Source: CAZSHG01 sp964606695 [NCBI: uncultured bacterium] (GTDB lineage: Bacteria; UBP14; UBA6098). Taken from it: a stretch of DNA of 64,000 bases. Shown here piece after piece: positions 6,825 to 15,728 of this stretch. A program made the translations under genes and the position numbers. Position 1 is the first letter of the stretch. Every line of letters starts with the position of its first letter. The notes beneath the pieces are model-generated. The model did no database searches and had not been told where the DNA came from. It worked only from the letters and a program-made list of their open reading frames with translations. Where the stretch lies: NCBI GenBank assembly GCA_964606695.1, contig CAZSHG010000010.1, forward strand, positions 1 through 64,000. The letters are read 5' to 3'.

Positions 6825-8828
6825 ATGAAAACGAGATACGATTTAATAAACCTTCTAATTACGGTAATCCTCATGGCGGTTGCGTTGCCGACTTATGCCA
6901 GCTATTTCGAGGACACCGTCCACACCGTCCATGTTTATTTCGACGACCCGGATTTCTGGGACGACCTCCAGTTGACGCACGAGACGGAGGAATACATGAT
7001 GTGCAGTGCCGTCTTCGATGCCGTCGATACGCTGGACAGCGTGGGAATCCGGCTAAAGGGAAATAGCTCTTATGGCCATCCGGGCAACAAGAAGCCATTC
7101 CACCTGAAACTGGACGAATACATCGAAGACCGCGACCACCGGGGCATTGAGCGATACACCTTCAATAACTGCTTCAAAGATCCGACTTTTTTGCGTGAGA
7201 AACTCGCATCGGAGATTTTCCACGACCTCGGTGTTCCCTGCCCGCGCGCGACATGGGCGGAAGTCTATTACAACGACGTTTACTGGGGATTCTACTTGGT
7301 GGTCGATCCAATAGATAAGACTGCGTTGACACGATTTTTCGGCGAGAACGACTGCAATCTATACAAAGGCGATCCCCACGGCACCCTGGAATGGTTTGGC
7401 TGGTTGGAAGACCCGTATAAAGGCCGTTACGAAAAAGCCACAAACGAGACCGAGGACGATTGGACCGACCTCATCGAATTCTGCAATTTCCTGAACAACT
7501 CCAGCGACGCGGATTTCCACGAGATTTTCGATTGGATGGACGTCTTCGGTTTCGCGCGGATGTGGGCGGTGAATACCTTCCTGGTTAATCTCGACAGCTA
7601 CCAGGGCACCGGACACAATTACTACTTCTATTTCGATTCCGACACGGTGGGACATTACATCGTATGGGATATCAACGAGGCTTTCGGCGTATTTTCATTC
7701 GGGATGAGCGGTTCCGAGATGCGCACGATGGCAGTCGATTGGCATTCCGATAACAGGCCTCTCGCGGAAAGGCTTTTCGAGGACAGCCCGCTGTTCAATC
7801 GTCTGGTGGATTGCGCGATTCACGAGCTTCTCGAAACGAACCTCGAATATTCCACTTTCGACGCCAGAGTGGCAGAGCTGGCGGATCTCGTTCGGCCATA
7901 TGTTTATGCCGATGTCAACAAGATGTTCTCTAACACGGATTTCGAGACGAATCTAAATAGCGATATCGTCCATCCTCATCCGCCCTTCACCACGATGCCC
8001 GGTCTGCGTGATTTTATCTTAGACCGAGGAATTTATCTGGCTTCGGTAATCGGACCCTGCGACCCCGTGGATGTCGAAGGAGCCGTTTTAATTAACGAGG
8101 TTATGGCGGACAATGATGCCGTAATTGTTGACGAGATGAGTGAATACGACGACTGGTTCGAGATATTCAATCCCGCGGATACCAGCGTGGATATGTCCTT
8201 CTGGTTCGCCTCGGACGACGTTACAGAGCCGCGTAAGTGGGTTTTCCCAAACGGAACGACAATTCCTTCCAATGGTTATCTTCTGGTGTGGGCGGACTCG
8301 GATCCCGAACAGGGAGATTATCACACGAGTTTCAAACTGGACGCCGACGGAGAGGAACTGGCTATCTCAGCCCCGGATTTCTGCGGCAATACGCTCTGCG
8401 ATTCCGTTTCATGGATAAATATGCCGACCGACAGCAGTTGGGGGCGATACCCCAACGGAAGCGCGACCTGGCAGATATGCCTCGAAGCAACCCCCGGCGG
8501 AGAAAACGCCTGGAGTATAATCGTTTACGATAACGACGCCCTTCCGGAGGAGTTCTGTATAACTACATATCCGAATCCCTTCAATTCGGCTCTTCATATA
8601 AAGGTAAGCGGCCTCTATGAGGAAATTGACGATAAAATCGAAATCGGTGTGTTCGACGTCGTCGGCAGGCAGGTCGATGATCCTGGAGTGGTGTCGCCCG
8701 ATATTTCCGGGGATTATACGATGGAAATCGTCTGGCGACCGGAGAGTTACATCGGCTCAGGCGTTTATTTCGTTCGAGTCCAATCGAACGGAAAATCGAT
8801 AGCAGAAAAAGTAACTTATTTGAAATAA
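6825..8828 (+). CDS. Secreted CotH-kinase-domain protein with lamin-tail and sorting domains
   Basis: The product is about 667 residues. I chose the ATG of MKTRYDLINLL because it has AAGGGTG seven to eight bases upstream and begins a signal peptide (ending near TYAS). Residues of about 20-420 form a CotH-type domain (IRLKGNSSYGHPGNKKPFHLK, RGIERYTFNN, FLREKLASEIF, GFYLVVDPIDK, YIVWDINEAFG). Some CotH proteins, such as Bacillus spore-coat CotH, are atypical protein kinases. A lamin-tail domain follows (LINEVMADNDAVIVDE, EIFNPADTSVD), then a sorting domain (TTYPNPFNSALHIKVSG ... AEKVTYLK). It heads a plus-strand group with Tmk-HD, DUF4956, porin and lamin-tail lipoprotein genes. CotH and DUF4956 genes are often neighbours in other bacteria, usually together with a polyphosphate-polymerase (VTC/CYTH) gene, which is missing here. 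Confidence 0.85.
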   Translation: MKTRYDLINLLITVILMAVALPTYASYFEDTVHTVHVYFDDPDFWDDLQLTHETEEYMMCSAVFDAVDTLDSVGIRLKGNSSYGHPGNKKPFHLKLDEYIEDRDHRGIERYTFNNCFKDPTFLREKLASEIFHDLGVPCPRATWAEVYYNDVYWGFYLVVDPIDKTALTRFFGENDCNLYKGDPHGTLEWFGWLEDPYKGRYEKATNETEDDWTDLIEFCNFLNNSSDADFHEIFDWMDVFGFARMWAVNTFLVNLDSYQGTGHNYYFYFDSDTVGHYIVWDINEAFGVFSFGMSGSEMRTMAVDWHSDNRPLAERLFEDSPLFNRLVDCAIHELLETNLEYSTFDARVAELADLVRPYVYADVNKMFSNTDFETNLNSDIVHPHPPFTTMPGLRDFILDRGIYLASVIGPCDPVDVEGAVLINEVMADNDAVIVDEMSEYDDWFEIFNPADTSVDMSFWFASDDVTEPRKWVFPNGTTIPSNGYLLVWADSDPEQGDYHTSFKLDADGEELAISAPDFCGNTLCDSVSWINMPTDSSWGRYPNGSATWQICLEATPGGENAWSIIVYDNDALPEEFCITTYPNPFNSALHIKVSGLYEEIDDKIEIGVFDVVGRQVDDPGVVSPDISGDYTMEIVWRPESYIGSGVYFVRVQSNGKSIAEKVTYLK

Positions 8829-8868
8829 AGGGTTTATGCTGATTCTGTCTATAGAATAGGATAATATC

Positions 8869-10979
8869 GTGGAAAAGGCAACATTAACGAAAAACGAAAA
8901 GATAACCCACAGCGCCCCGGCTGACAAACGGCGTGGTTTGCTAATCGTATTTGAGGGTTTGGACGGAGCCGGCAAAAGCACGCAGGTAAAACGTCTGGCA
9001 AAATATCTCGAAGACGGAGGCTATCCCGTCGTTGTAACTTCGTGGAATTCGAGTAAATATGTCAGCAGGGCCATCAAACGTGCAAAGAAAGCGCATTTGT
9101 TGACTCCGGGATGTTTCAGCGCGCTTCACGCCGCGGATTTCTTCAACCGCCTGGAAAATATTATCATCCGGCGTTGAATGCGGGTAAGGTAGTGATCGCT
9201 GACAGATATTCATATACCGCACTCGCGCGGGACAGGGCCAGAGGTATCGATCAGGAATGGGTAAAAAGAATTTACTCGCTGGCAATCGAGCCGGATATCG
9301 CGTTCCTGTGCAACGTTCCGGTGGAAATCGCGCTCAAACGTGCCATGAAGAAGAACGGCAATGTCCCCAAGTATTACGAATCCGGCATGGACGTTTCCGG
9401 CGAGACCGATCCGGTGGAATCTTTCGTGGAGTTCCAGGGTCGAGTTGATAAAGCCTACGCGGAGCTTGTCGATAACGGCGCGCTTCATCCCATAAGAACG
9501 GACTGTGGCGAGGATAAAATCTTCGAGAGTATTATCGAACAAATCGAACCGTTGCTCGACAAGGTTTCTCTGGATTTAGGTTCGGTGCAGGAACCGGAAT
9601 TGCCGGAATATAAGGAAAGCTGGCTGGCTAAATCGGCGGGCGATGACATTGCGGAGGTTGAGACGTTCATCGACGGTCTCCCGAAACACAAATATCCGGG
9701 CAAGCTCATCGCGATGGAAGGAGCGTCTCGGGAGAGCGTTACGCATCAGGTGAACGCGCTTTACGACTGGTTCCAGATACACAACGTGGACGTTGTCAAG
9801 GCGGGTATCGGCGAGACGTGGATATCGTCCGAGATAATGAACAAAGCAATGTCGAAAAATGCGTTGTCCGCACGAACCAACGTGATGCTGGCCGCCAGCG
9901 AGATGGCGTATATCATAGAAACCGAAGTCGTCCCGGCGCTGGAACGTGGCGCGACGGTCATCCTCAACAGATTCTTCCTGACGACGCTGGTGAGCGGTTT
10001 ATTGAGCCACATGGGCAGGGAATGGCTTGCGGAAACGCTGAAAGGTTTCGCTATAAAACCGGATCTGACGTTGTATATCGACACGCCGACCGATATTCTA
10101 CTGGAAAAGAACGACCTGTCAAACCTGCTCGCGATAGAATCGCTCAAATTGGATCTCGACGACGACATACCTCGCAATATCGAAATAAACTACGATTATT
10201 ATCATGACGAAGTCCTTTCGGCATACAGAAAAATCGTGGAAGCGGACGCATTGCCGATAATCCGGGATAGTGATGATCGAACCGAGCTTTACAATCCGAT
10301 TATCGAAGCGGTTTCCGGGGAAATCGGCATCGACCCGGACGAGAAGGGCATCGATAAGGAATTGAAGGAAGTCCTGGAACTATATCATAAACACAACGGC
10401 TATTTCGAACACGCGCAGAAGGTCCGCCGTTTCGCGACGCAGTTATTCGACGTAACAGTGGACATCCACGGCTTGAACAGCCGCGCACGGCGGCTATTGG
10501 AATACGCGGCACTGCTTCACGACGTCGGAAGGTCGCAGGGGGAGAACCACGAAAAGCACAGCTACAAGATCATCATGAAGAACAAATTCTCCCGAATAAA
10601 GAAGCGGGAAAAGCGAATTATCGCCATCGCCGCGCTTTACCACAACGGTTCTGTGAGCGGATTAAATCTGTCTCGGCAATGGAAACTTCGCGCGGGCGAA
10701 CAACTTGCTGTGCGCCGTCTGGCCGCTATTCTCCGCGTCGCCGACGCCCTGGATTCCTCCGACAGGCAGGTCATTATGAAATTGCGCTTGTCAAGGGAGG
10801 AAAAAGCGCTCATATTGGATATTAACTCGGTGAACAAGGCGAAGGCCGAACGGAAATCCGTCCTTAACAAGAAGGATTTGTTCGAGCAGGAATTCGGGCT
10901 TGACGTTCTGGTCGATAGGAACCGCGCCGAGAGAATGAAAACTAAAGGCGTAAAATCCGGAAGGGAGCTTTTCCTATGA
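8869..10979 (+). CDS. Tandem thymidylate-kinase-like / HD-domain fusion, frameshifted
   Basis: Two overlapping frames make one protein of about 700 residues. Frame one starts at 8869 and carries a P-loop kinase domain (FEGLDGAGKSTQVKRLAKYL). It stops at 9177 within DFFNRLENIIIRR. The next frame continues at once with HPALNAGKVVIADRYSYTALA, which is the expected following part of a thymidylate-kinase fold. Adding one C to the CC at about 9169-9170 would restore IIIPALNAGKVV. A second kinase-like domain begins near 9700, but its P-loop reads MEGASRESVTHQ without the GKST and its DR motif is NRF, so it is probably not catalytic. The C-terminus (about 10370-10979) is an HD domain (YAALLHDVGRSQGENHEKHS; LRVADALDSSDRQ) like that at the end of Ppx/GppA-type exopolyphosphatases. 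It overlaps the DUF4956 gene by 4 bp. Canonical dTMP kinases are about 210 residues without HD, so a role outside dTTP synthesis is likely. Confidence 0.75.
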
Positions 10980-11863
10980 TGAAAGCCTTTTCGCATATTT
11001 GGTGGAGTGCGATAGTAATTGTGATGATCGGCGCGATGATATTGATCCTGGGCAGTGAGCGTATTATGAGCGATTTGTCAGCCACCACGACGGCTTTCGC
11101 GCAGTCGATCGATTCCTTGTTCACATCGACCGGCGAAACGCAGGCGGAAGGCCCGCCTGACGAAGGAGGCGCGCCGCGCAAACCGCTATGGGATACCGAT
11201 TGGAGCAACGCATTCAACATCATAGCAACGCTTCTGCTGGCGTCGGTGCTGTCCGCTCTGGTTAGCTACAGGCGGGGGGGAGGCAAGGCGCAGATGGATT
11301 TCACCGAGGCGCACGTTGTTTTGTCCGTGGCCGCGGCGCTGATGATGATGATCATCGGCAGTCAGATAGCGCGCGCTTTCGGTTTGATGGGCGCGGCGTC
11401 GATAGTCCGTTATCGATATTCGCTCAAATCGCCTAAAGAGGCCAGTTCGCTGGTGATAGCTCTCGGTGTGGGAATGGCATGTGGCGTGGGACTCTACCCT
11501 CTGGCGATTATTGCGTCGCTGTATATTGTCGCGATGATATTCATCTTCGAGCACCTTCCCGACGGCTTGAAGAAAGCGCTTTTCCCCACGAGTTGGAACT
11601 GGAACCTGCGAGTCCGGACTATCGACCCGGACGATACCCTCGCAAAAATGAAGGAAATCCTATCCGACGAGGAAGTCGTATTCAAAATCAAACGTGTGCG
11701 GGGCGACCGAGGCCCTAACAGCGACCAGACCGAGATCGAGGTCGAGATCGCGGGTTATGTCGATAGGAATCATTTCGCTGAGGAAATCACCGGGCCTAAT
11801 GTAATTCGGGTGCGGTGGAAACGCGAGAAATCCTCCAGCTGGGACGATCTGGAGATCGAGTAA
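10976..11863 (+). CDS. DUF4956 family membrane protein
   Basis: The product is 295 residues. One N-terminal transmembrane segment (IVIVMIGAMILILG) is followed by a low-complexity linker, then three to four membrane segments between about 80 and 195. The family signature AFGLMGAASIVRYRYSLKSP is followed by ALGVGMACGVGLYPLAI, typical of DUF4956. The C-terminus is a soluble alpha/beta domain of about 95 residues. The start ATG overlaps the stop of the Tmk-HD gene, and its own stop overlaps the next start, indicating tight translational coupling. DUF4956 proteins are commonly encoded with CotH and polyphosphate-polymerase genes. The function is not established, and transport or membrane scaffolding is inference. 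Confidence 0.85.
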   Translation: MMKAFSHIWWSAIVIVMIGAMILILGSERIMSDLSATTTAFAQSIDSLFTSTGETQAEGPPDEGGAPRKPLWDTDWSNAFNIIATLLLASVLSALVSYRRGGGKAQMDFTEAHVVLSVAAALMMMIIGSQIARAFGLMGAASIVRYRYSLKSPKEASSLVIALGVGMACGVGLYPLAIIASLYIVAMIFIFEHLPDGLKKALFPTSWNWNLRVRTIDPDDTLAKMKEILSDEEVVFKIKRVRGDRGPNSDQTEIEVEIAGYVDRNHFAEEITGPNVIRVRWKREKSSSWDDLEIE

Positions 11864-12825
11864 TGATTGGAAGCCGGATTGCAATATTCCTCCTCGCACT
11901 TTTTTGCACTATTTCTTTTGCTAAAATCGACGTGGACGTCGGCGGGGATATAATCGCCGGATGGAGTTGGGATTCGCGGGAGATCTATCCTAACAACGAG
12001 TTTTATCTCGATCGCGTCCGCCCGAAGATCGAGGTCGATTTCGACACGCTGGACAGATTCTCAGCGGAAATATCCTTTGACCTGAACTTCTACGGCGCGG
12101 AACTCAAGGATGTCGAACTCGACTATAAGTATTCACGGGCAATCGGTTTTGGTATCGGACGACGGCGCAAGCCCTTCGGCGTTGAGGATTTATTCAGACG
12201 ATGGTCGTCGCCGGGTGTCGATTGGACTGAATTACACGGCAGTTTGGACGATGCGCATTACCTCGATCGCGATGTAGGCCTCTGGGCAAAAGGTAAGGTC
12301 TTTCAGGAACCGTATCAAATCGAATACGAAATCGGCATATTCAACGGAAGAGACGACGAAGTTATAACCAGCGAAAAGAATTACGCGGGCAGGCTGATAT
12401 ACTCGCCCTCAAAATCTATCGACCTAATCTTTAGCTACGGCAACGGACTGGACACTTTGGGCTTGAAGTTCCGAGATGGAATAGGGGTCGGCGCGATTCT
12501 CGAATTCGGCGATTTAGATTGCGCTGGTGAGGCGATTTTCGTTCAGGATATGGACAGAGGGAAAGCAATAACCGGCTATCAGGTCTGGGTGCGCTATTTT
12601 GTGGGCAATTTTGCCCCGTATATTCAATTTGAGGCCCTCGAAGATTTATGGAACAACCCCGACGACCCGGATTGCTCGATAGACAACAGGCAGAAACGGT
12701 TCCATCTCGGTTTAACCTTCGACCCGGTCTATAACATCCGCCTGAGGCTCGAGAGCATACACGATAATATCGAAACCGAACCGCAATACACCACAATCAA
12801 ACTTCAAGCACAGGTAGATTTTTAA
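11863..12825 (+). CDS. Outer-membrane porin, OprO/OprP-like
   Basis: The product is about 320 residues. I chose the ATG of MIGSRIAIFLLALFC, which overlaps the DUF4956 stop (TAATG) and begins a clear signal peptide; the longer frame only reads through the upstream gene. The body is made of alternating amphipathic beta strands, with the segment YSRAIGFGIGRRRKPFGVED like the GxxKTPFGxE motif of phosphate-selective porins. The last residues (TTIKLQAQVDF) end in a terminal Phe, as expected for BAM-assembled barrels. It follows the DUF4956 gene and is followed with overlap by a lipoprotein gene, so the cluster spans inner membrane, periplasm and outer membrane. The transported solute is unknown; phosphate or polyphosphate is a context guess. 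Confidence 0.75.
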   Translation: MIGSRIAIFLLALFCTISFAKIDVDVGGDIIAGWSWDSREIYPNNEFYLDRVRPKIEVDFDTLDRFSAEISFDLNFYGAELKDVELDYKYSRAIGFGIGRRRKPFGVEDLFRRWSSPGVDWTELHGSLDDAHYLDRDVGLWAKGKVFQEPYQIEYEIGIFNGRDDEVITSEKNYAGRLIYSPSKSIDLIFSYGNGLDTLGLKFRDGIGVGAILEFGDLDCAGEAIFVQDMDRGKAITGYQVWVRYFVGNFAPYIQFEALEDLWNNPDDPDCSIDNRQKRFHLGLTFDPVYNIRLRLESIHDNIETEPQYTTIKLQAQVDF

Positions 12826-13337
12826 TGAGATCAACTATTGTAATACCCGCCTGCCTTGCGCTCATCGTCCTTGCCGCCTGCACGAAATCGCCATACGAAC
12901 CTGAACCCGAGCCGGTGGATAGCTGGCATTTAGTTATTTTGACGGAAATTCTGTCCGACAACGAGACCGTAATCGCGGATGAGTTCGGTGATTATGACGA
13001 TTACATCGAGATTTACAACCCACAGGACACTTCGATCGATTTATCCGGTTACTTTCTTACCGACGATCCATGGGAACTTAAATACGAGTTCCCGTTATAT
13101 ACGGTTCTCCAACCGGACACGGTTATTCTAATCTGGTGCGACACCGAGCCCGATGAGGGGGATTACCACGCCGATTTTCGTGTAAGTTTGGACGGCGAAT
13201 GGGTCGGCCTTTACGACCTCTATGGCTCGCTAATCGACAGCGTAACCGTCCCCGCCCTCCCCGCTGATTCCGCTTATGCGAGGGACGATTCCACTTCCGA
13301 ATGGCAGATCACCTCGCCCTCGCCGGGAGAGAGATAG
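12825..13337 (+). CDS. Lamin-tail-domain lipoprotein
   Basis: The product is 170 residues. The N-terminus has a lipobox (IVLAACTKS), so the mature protein is lipid-anchored. The rest is a single lamin-tail domain (VILTEILSDNETVIADEF, YIEIYNPQDTSIDLSGY, VLQPDTVILIWCDTEPDEG). It is closely similar to the lamin-tail segment of the CotH protein in the same cluster (LINEVMADNDAVIVDE..., WADSDPEQGDYH). Its start overlaps the porin stop (TAATG). Bacterial lamin-tail domains are usually extracellular binding modules. The shared domain suggests that the CotH protein and this lipoprotein act on the same surface partner, which is inference. Confidence 0.8.
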   Translation: MRSTIVIPACLALIVLAACTKSPYEPEPEPVDSWHLVILTEILSDNETVIADEFGDYDDYIEIYNPQDTSIDLSGYFLTDDPWELKYEFPLYTVLQPDTVILIWCDTEPDEGDYHADFRVSLDGEWVGLYDLYGSLIDSVTVPALPADSAYARDDSTSEWQITSPSPGER

Positions 13338-13366
13338 AATAGAATCTTCTGTTTCCGCGAAACATG

Positions 13367-13563
13367 CGGTTGTCACAGTTCTTGCTAACTCTTTTTTGCC
13401 GATTTTAAATTGTGTGAGAAGGCAAGAACTGCGCCAACCGCTTATCCGCCTGGATTTCTTACTGTTTACATAATTTCTCGATCGCAGGTCGCTGTCACGC
13501 TACGTGCGAGGGATTCCTTTTTTTTGCAGGATTTCCCCTGTAGGCACGTATCGCGCCAGCGAC
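13367..13563. repeat. Double-hairpin dispersed repeat, copy 1
   Basis: Two long imperfect stems lie in series. Stem 1 pairs 13367-13387 with 13421-13440; stem 2 pairs 13488-13507 with 13544-13563 (about 17 of 20 positions). In both stems the 5' arm has TGTCAC and the 3' arm has GCGCCA, leaving the same internal mismatches. A second copy with the same plan is at 57144-57308. It follows the stop codon of the lipoprotein gene by 30 bp. Confidence 0.75.
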
Positions 13564-13589
13564 TCTCATTGCAAACCGGCGCCGGGGAT

Positions 13590-13832
13590 ATGAGAGACTT
13601 TTCGAATACCTTTAAAAAGGCTTGCACCCCGCAACCCCGCGAATTATATTGTCATTCGATGATCGATGGTAAGAAACATATCATCAAATCCAAAAACGTT
13701 TCAAACGGCATTTCCGACGTGCGCCACACCCTGTTCGAGCGGATTGGCGGGGCATGCAGTAGCAACAATGTGCAACAAGCCCAAATCGAAGAACTCAAAG
13801 ACGAAATCAAACAACTAAAGGAGAACAAATGA
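13590..13832 (+). pseudogene. Probable 3' remnant of a fibre-type gene
   Basis: An 80-codon frame starts with an ATG having only a weak ribosome binding site, and ends in a coiled coil (QQAQIEELKDEIKQLKENK) whose stop overlaps the start of the fibre gene at 13829 (ATGA). Such coiled-coil tails typically close S74-type fibre proteins. The first part has no recognisable domain. It is either the end of a deleted fibre gene or a small coupled protein. Confidence 0.35.
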
Positions 13833-15001
13833 AAAGAACCATTCTAATCCTTCTCGCCTTAGCGGCCATTCTAACGGCCGCGCCTGTTGAGAACGTCATC
13901 TCGTTTCAGGGCAAGCTCGTCGAGGGCGGCGCGCCGGTCGATGGAACTCGAAATATTGTATTCAGAATCTATGACACAGATGCTGGCGGTGTCCACCTAT
14001 GGGAGGAATCCCACCTCGGCGTGTCGGTCGTAGGCGGCCTGTTCAATGTCGAACTCGGCGGTTCCGTAAATTTCGCCGGTGCCGGAGTGAGTTTCGACGA
14101 ACAATACTGGATCGGAATCTCTGTCGGCGGCGGCGCGGAAATTACGCCGAGATACAAGCTGACCAGTTCATCGTATTCGATGGCTCCGTGGACAATCGAC
14201 GCCGATAACATCTACCGCGAAACCGGAAATGTAGGCATCGGAACGAACAGCCCTGTTTACAAATTGCATGTCAGTGCGGAAGGAGGTGGAACTGCTGTTT
14301 ATGGTTTCACTGACGCCCTATTCATAGACAACTTTGGCATCATTGGCGCACAGGATGTGTCAACATGCTGGGGCGGCCTCGGCGGATATACCGTCGAAGG
14401 AAACGACGTCGGTGTTTACGGTGTTCAAGGCACGGGTGATTATGCCGGTTATTTCGACGGCGGCGTGTTCGTCGATGGTCAAATAACTATCTCCGGCGGT
14501 TCTCCCGGCGCAGGCAAAGTCCTCACATCGAATGCGAGCGGCTTGGCCACCTGGCAAACACCCGCAGGCGGCTCGAATTGGACACTATCGAGTGGCAACG
14601 TTTACCGCACAACGGGTAATGTTGGAATAGGCACATCATCACCAACTAACAAACTTCACGTTGTGGGCAATACACTTATCGACGGAACCCTAAAAACAGG
14701 TAATCATACTTCATCAGCAGTTCCAGTAGCTTATGGCAGTATTGCTTCTGATGGTTCAATTTCGTCAGGAACCTCAAATGTTCTATCTTGTGTTTGGAGT
14801 GGAACTTATGAAAGATATGAGATTACTATTGATGGCGAGAGTTATTACGGTCCTACTTATCCAACGGTTGTTACAACAACGGGTAGTTCACCGGCAATAG
14901 CTAGAACAGGCTCTGTAAGTAGTAAACTTCTTGTTTTCATATATAACTTAAGCGGTGATCAAATTCAAACAGCTTTCAGCTTCGTTATTTATAAACCATA
15001 A
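13829..15001 (+). CDS. Secreted fibre-like protein with GNVGIGT repeats
   Basis: The product is 390 residues. AGGAG precedes the ATG by six bases. A signal peptide (LALAAILTAAP) is followed by a beta-rich head (VISFQGKLVEGGAPVDGTR; LWEESHLGVSVVGGLFNVEL) that also opens the giant protein at 20038-27390. Two TGNVGIGT(N/S)SP motifs follow, as in phage tail-fibre-like and S74-associated adhesins. The last 100 residues (from about base 14690) are AT-rich compared with the GC-rich front and lack the chaperone domain of true S74 fibres. I infer an exported adhesin-like fibre with an exchangeable tip. It is followed after 19 bp by a sorted protein gene with its own ribosome binding site. Confidence 0.75.
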   Translation: MKRTILILLALAAILTAAPVENVISFQGKLVEGGAPVDGTRNIVFRIYDTDAGGVHLWEESHLGVSVVGGLFNVELGGSVNFAGAGVSFDEQYWIGISVGGGAEITPRYKLTSSSYSMAPWTIDADNIYRETGNVGIGTNSPVYKLHVSAEGGGTAVYGFTDALFIDNFGIIGAQDVSTCWGGLGGYTVEGNDVGVYGVQGTGDYAGYFDGGVFVDGQITISGGSPGAGKVLTSNASGLATWQTPAGGSNWTLSSGNVYRTTGNVGIGTSSPTNKLHVVGNTLIDGTLKTGNHTSSAVPVAYGSIASDGSISSGTSNVLSCVWSGTYERYEITIDGESYYGPTYPTVVTTTGSSPAIARTGSVSSKLLVFIYNLSGDQIQTAFSFVIYKP

Positions 15002-15020
15002 TAACTTCATAGGAGCAATC

Positions 15021-15557
15021 ATGCGCAAATACATCATTCTACTTATTTTCGCGGCGGCAATAGCGTTTTCGCAGACCGAGGTGAACTGGTGGGTGTTCGA
15101 CGGCGGAGGCGGAATGCGTTCACCGGCGTCGGGCGACACCCTTTACGCCTCGATTGGCCAGGGGGCGATAGGATTCTCCAACGGCGGAACAGCCGAGGTT
15201 TCCGCAGGCTATCTCTACGGCGTCAACGGCCTTGTCAAAATCGACGAGAACGACGAGGATTTAGACGACAGTGGCGACGAAACCAAGCGCCCATACGTGT
15301 TTGGAATCAATTCCATATCGCCGAATCCGTTCAACCCGACATGCAAAATCGAGTTCGAGGTGGAAGACGGCGCGCCGGTTACCTTCGAGTTCTACGATAT
15401 GCTCGGAAGAGTCGTCGATTCGCCTATTCGCGGCGAGGTCATGGCTCCGGGCAAATATCAGCTCACCTGGGGCGGCGATTTGCCCTCAGGCACCTATTTC
15501 GCGAGGCTAACCTCGAACAACAGAGCAATCACCAAACGAGTTGTTTACCTGAAATAG
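15021..15557 (+). CDS. Small secreted protein with type IX sorting domain
   Basis: The product is 178 residues. AGGAG at 15011 and the signal peptide MRKYIILLIFAAAIAFSQ fix the start; the longer frame extends back into the fibre gene. The mature part has a short beta domain (SGDTLYASIGQGAIGFSNGG) common in FCB secreted proteins, a linker rich in Asp/Glu, and a sorting domain (SISPNPFNPTCKIEFEV, FYDMLGRVVDSPI, AITKRVVYLK). Most of the protein is therefore the sorting signal plus one small domain. It may be co-secreted with the upstream fibre protein. The function is unknown. Confidence 0.85.
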   Translation: MRKYIILLIFAAAIAFSQTEVNWWVFDGGGGMRSPASGDTLYASIGQGAIGFSNGGTAEVSAGYLYGVNGLVKIDENDEDLDDSGDETKRPYVFGINSISPNPFNPTCKIEFEVEDGAPVTFEFYDMLGRVVDSPIRGEVMAPGKYQLTWGGDLPSGTYFARLTSNNRAITKRVVYLK

Positions 15558-15567
15558 AACAAAAAAC

Positions 15568-15601
15568 ATCGGGCGGGGCGAAAAAAATCGCTCCGCCCGA
15601 T
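15568..15601. terminator. GC-rich hairpin between convergent genes
   Basis: Arms 15568-15581 and 15588-15601 pair at 13 of 14 positions. On the minus strand the stem is followed by a run of six T; on the plus strand there is no T-run but an A-run precedes. It sits 10 bp after the plus-strand sorted gene and could serve either direction. Confidence 0.55.
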
Positions 15602-15728
15602 TAGAATCGACCGGTATTTGGGCGAAAACGCCCTGAATAGTCATAAGTTCTTTAAAATCAATGAGTTGAAGATGTCGAGTGGTTGATTAAAGTTGTCGAT
15701 AAATGCGTTTGTGCTCTCGATTAGTAGA

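Noticed and set aside
13410-13589. N-terminal part of the plus-strand frame ending at 13832
   Set aside because: It runs over the double-hairpin repeat and has no coding features; only the coiled-coil end looks like real protein.
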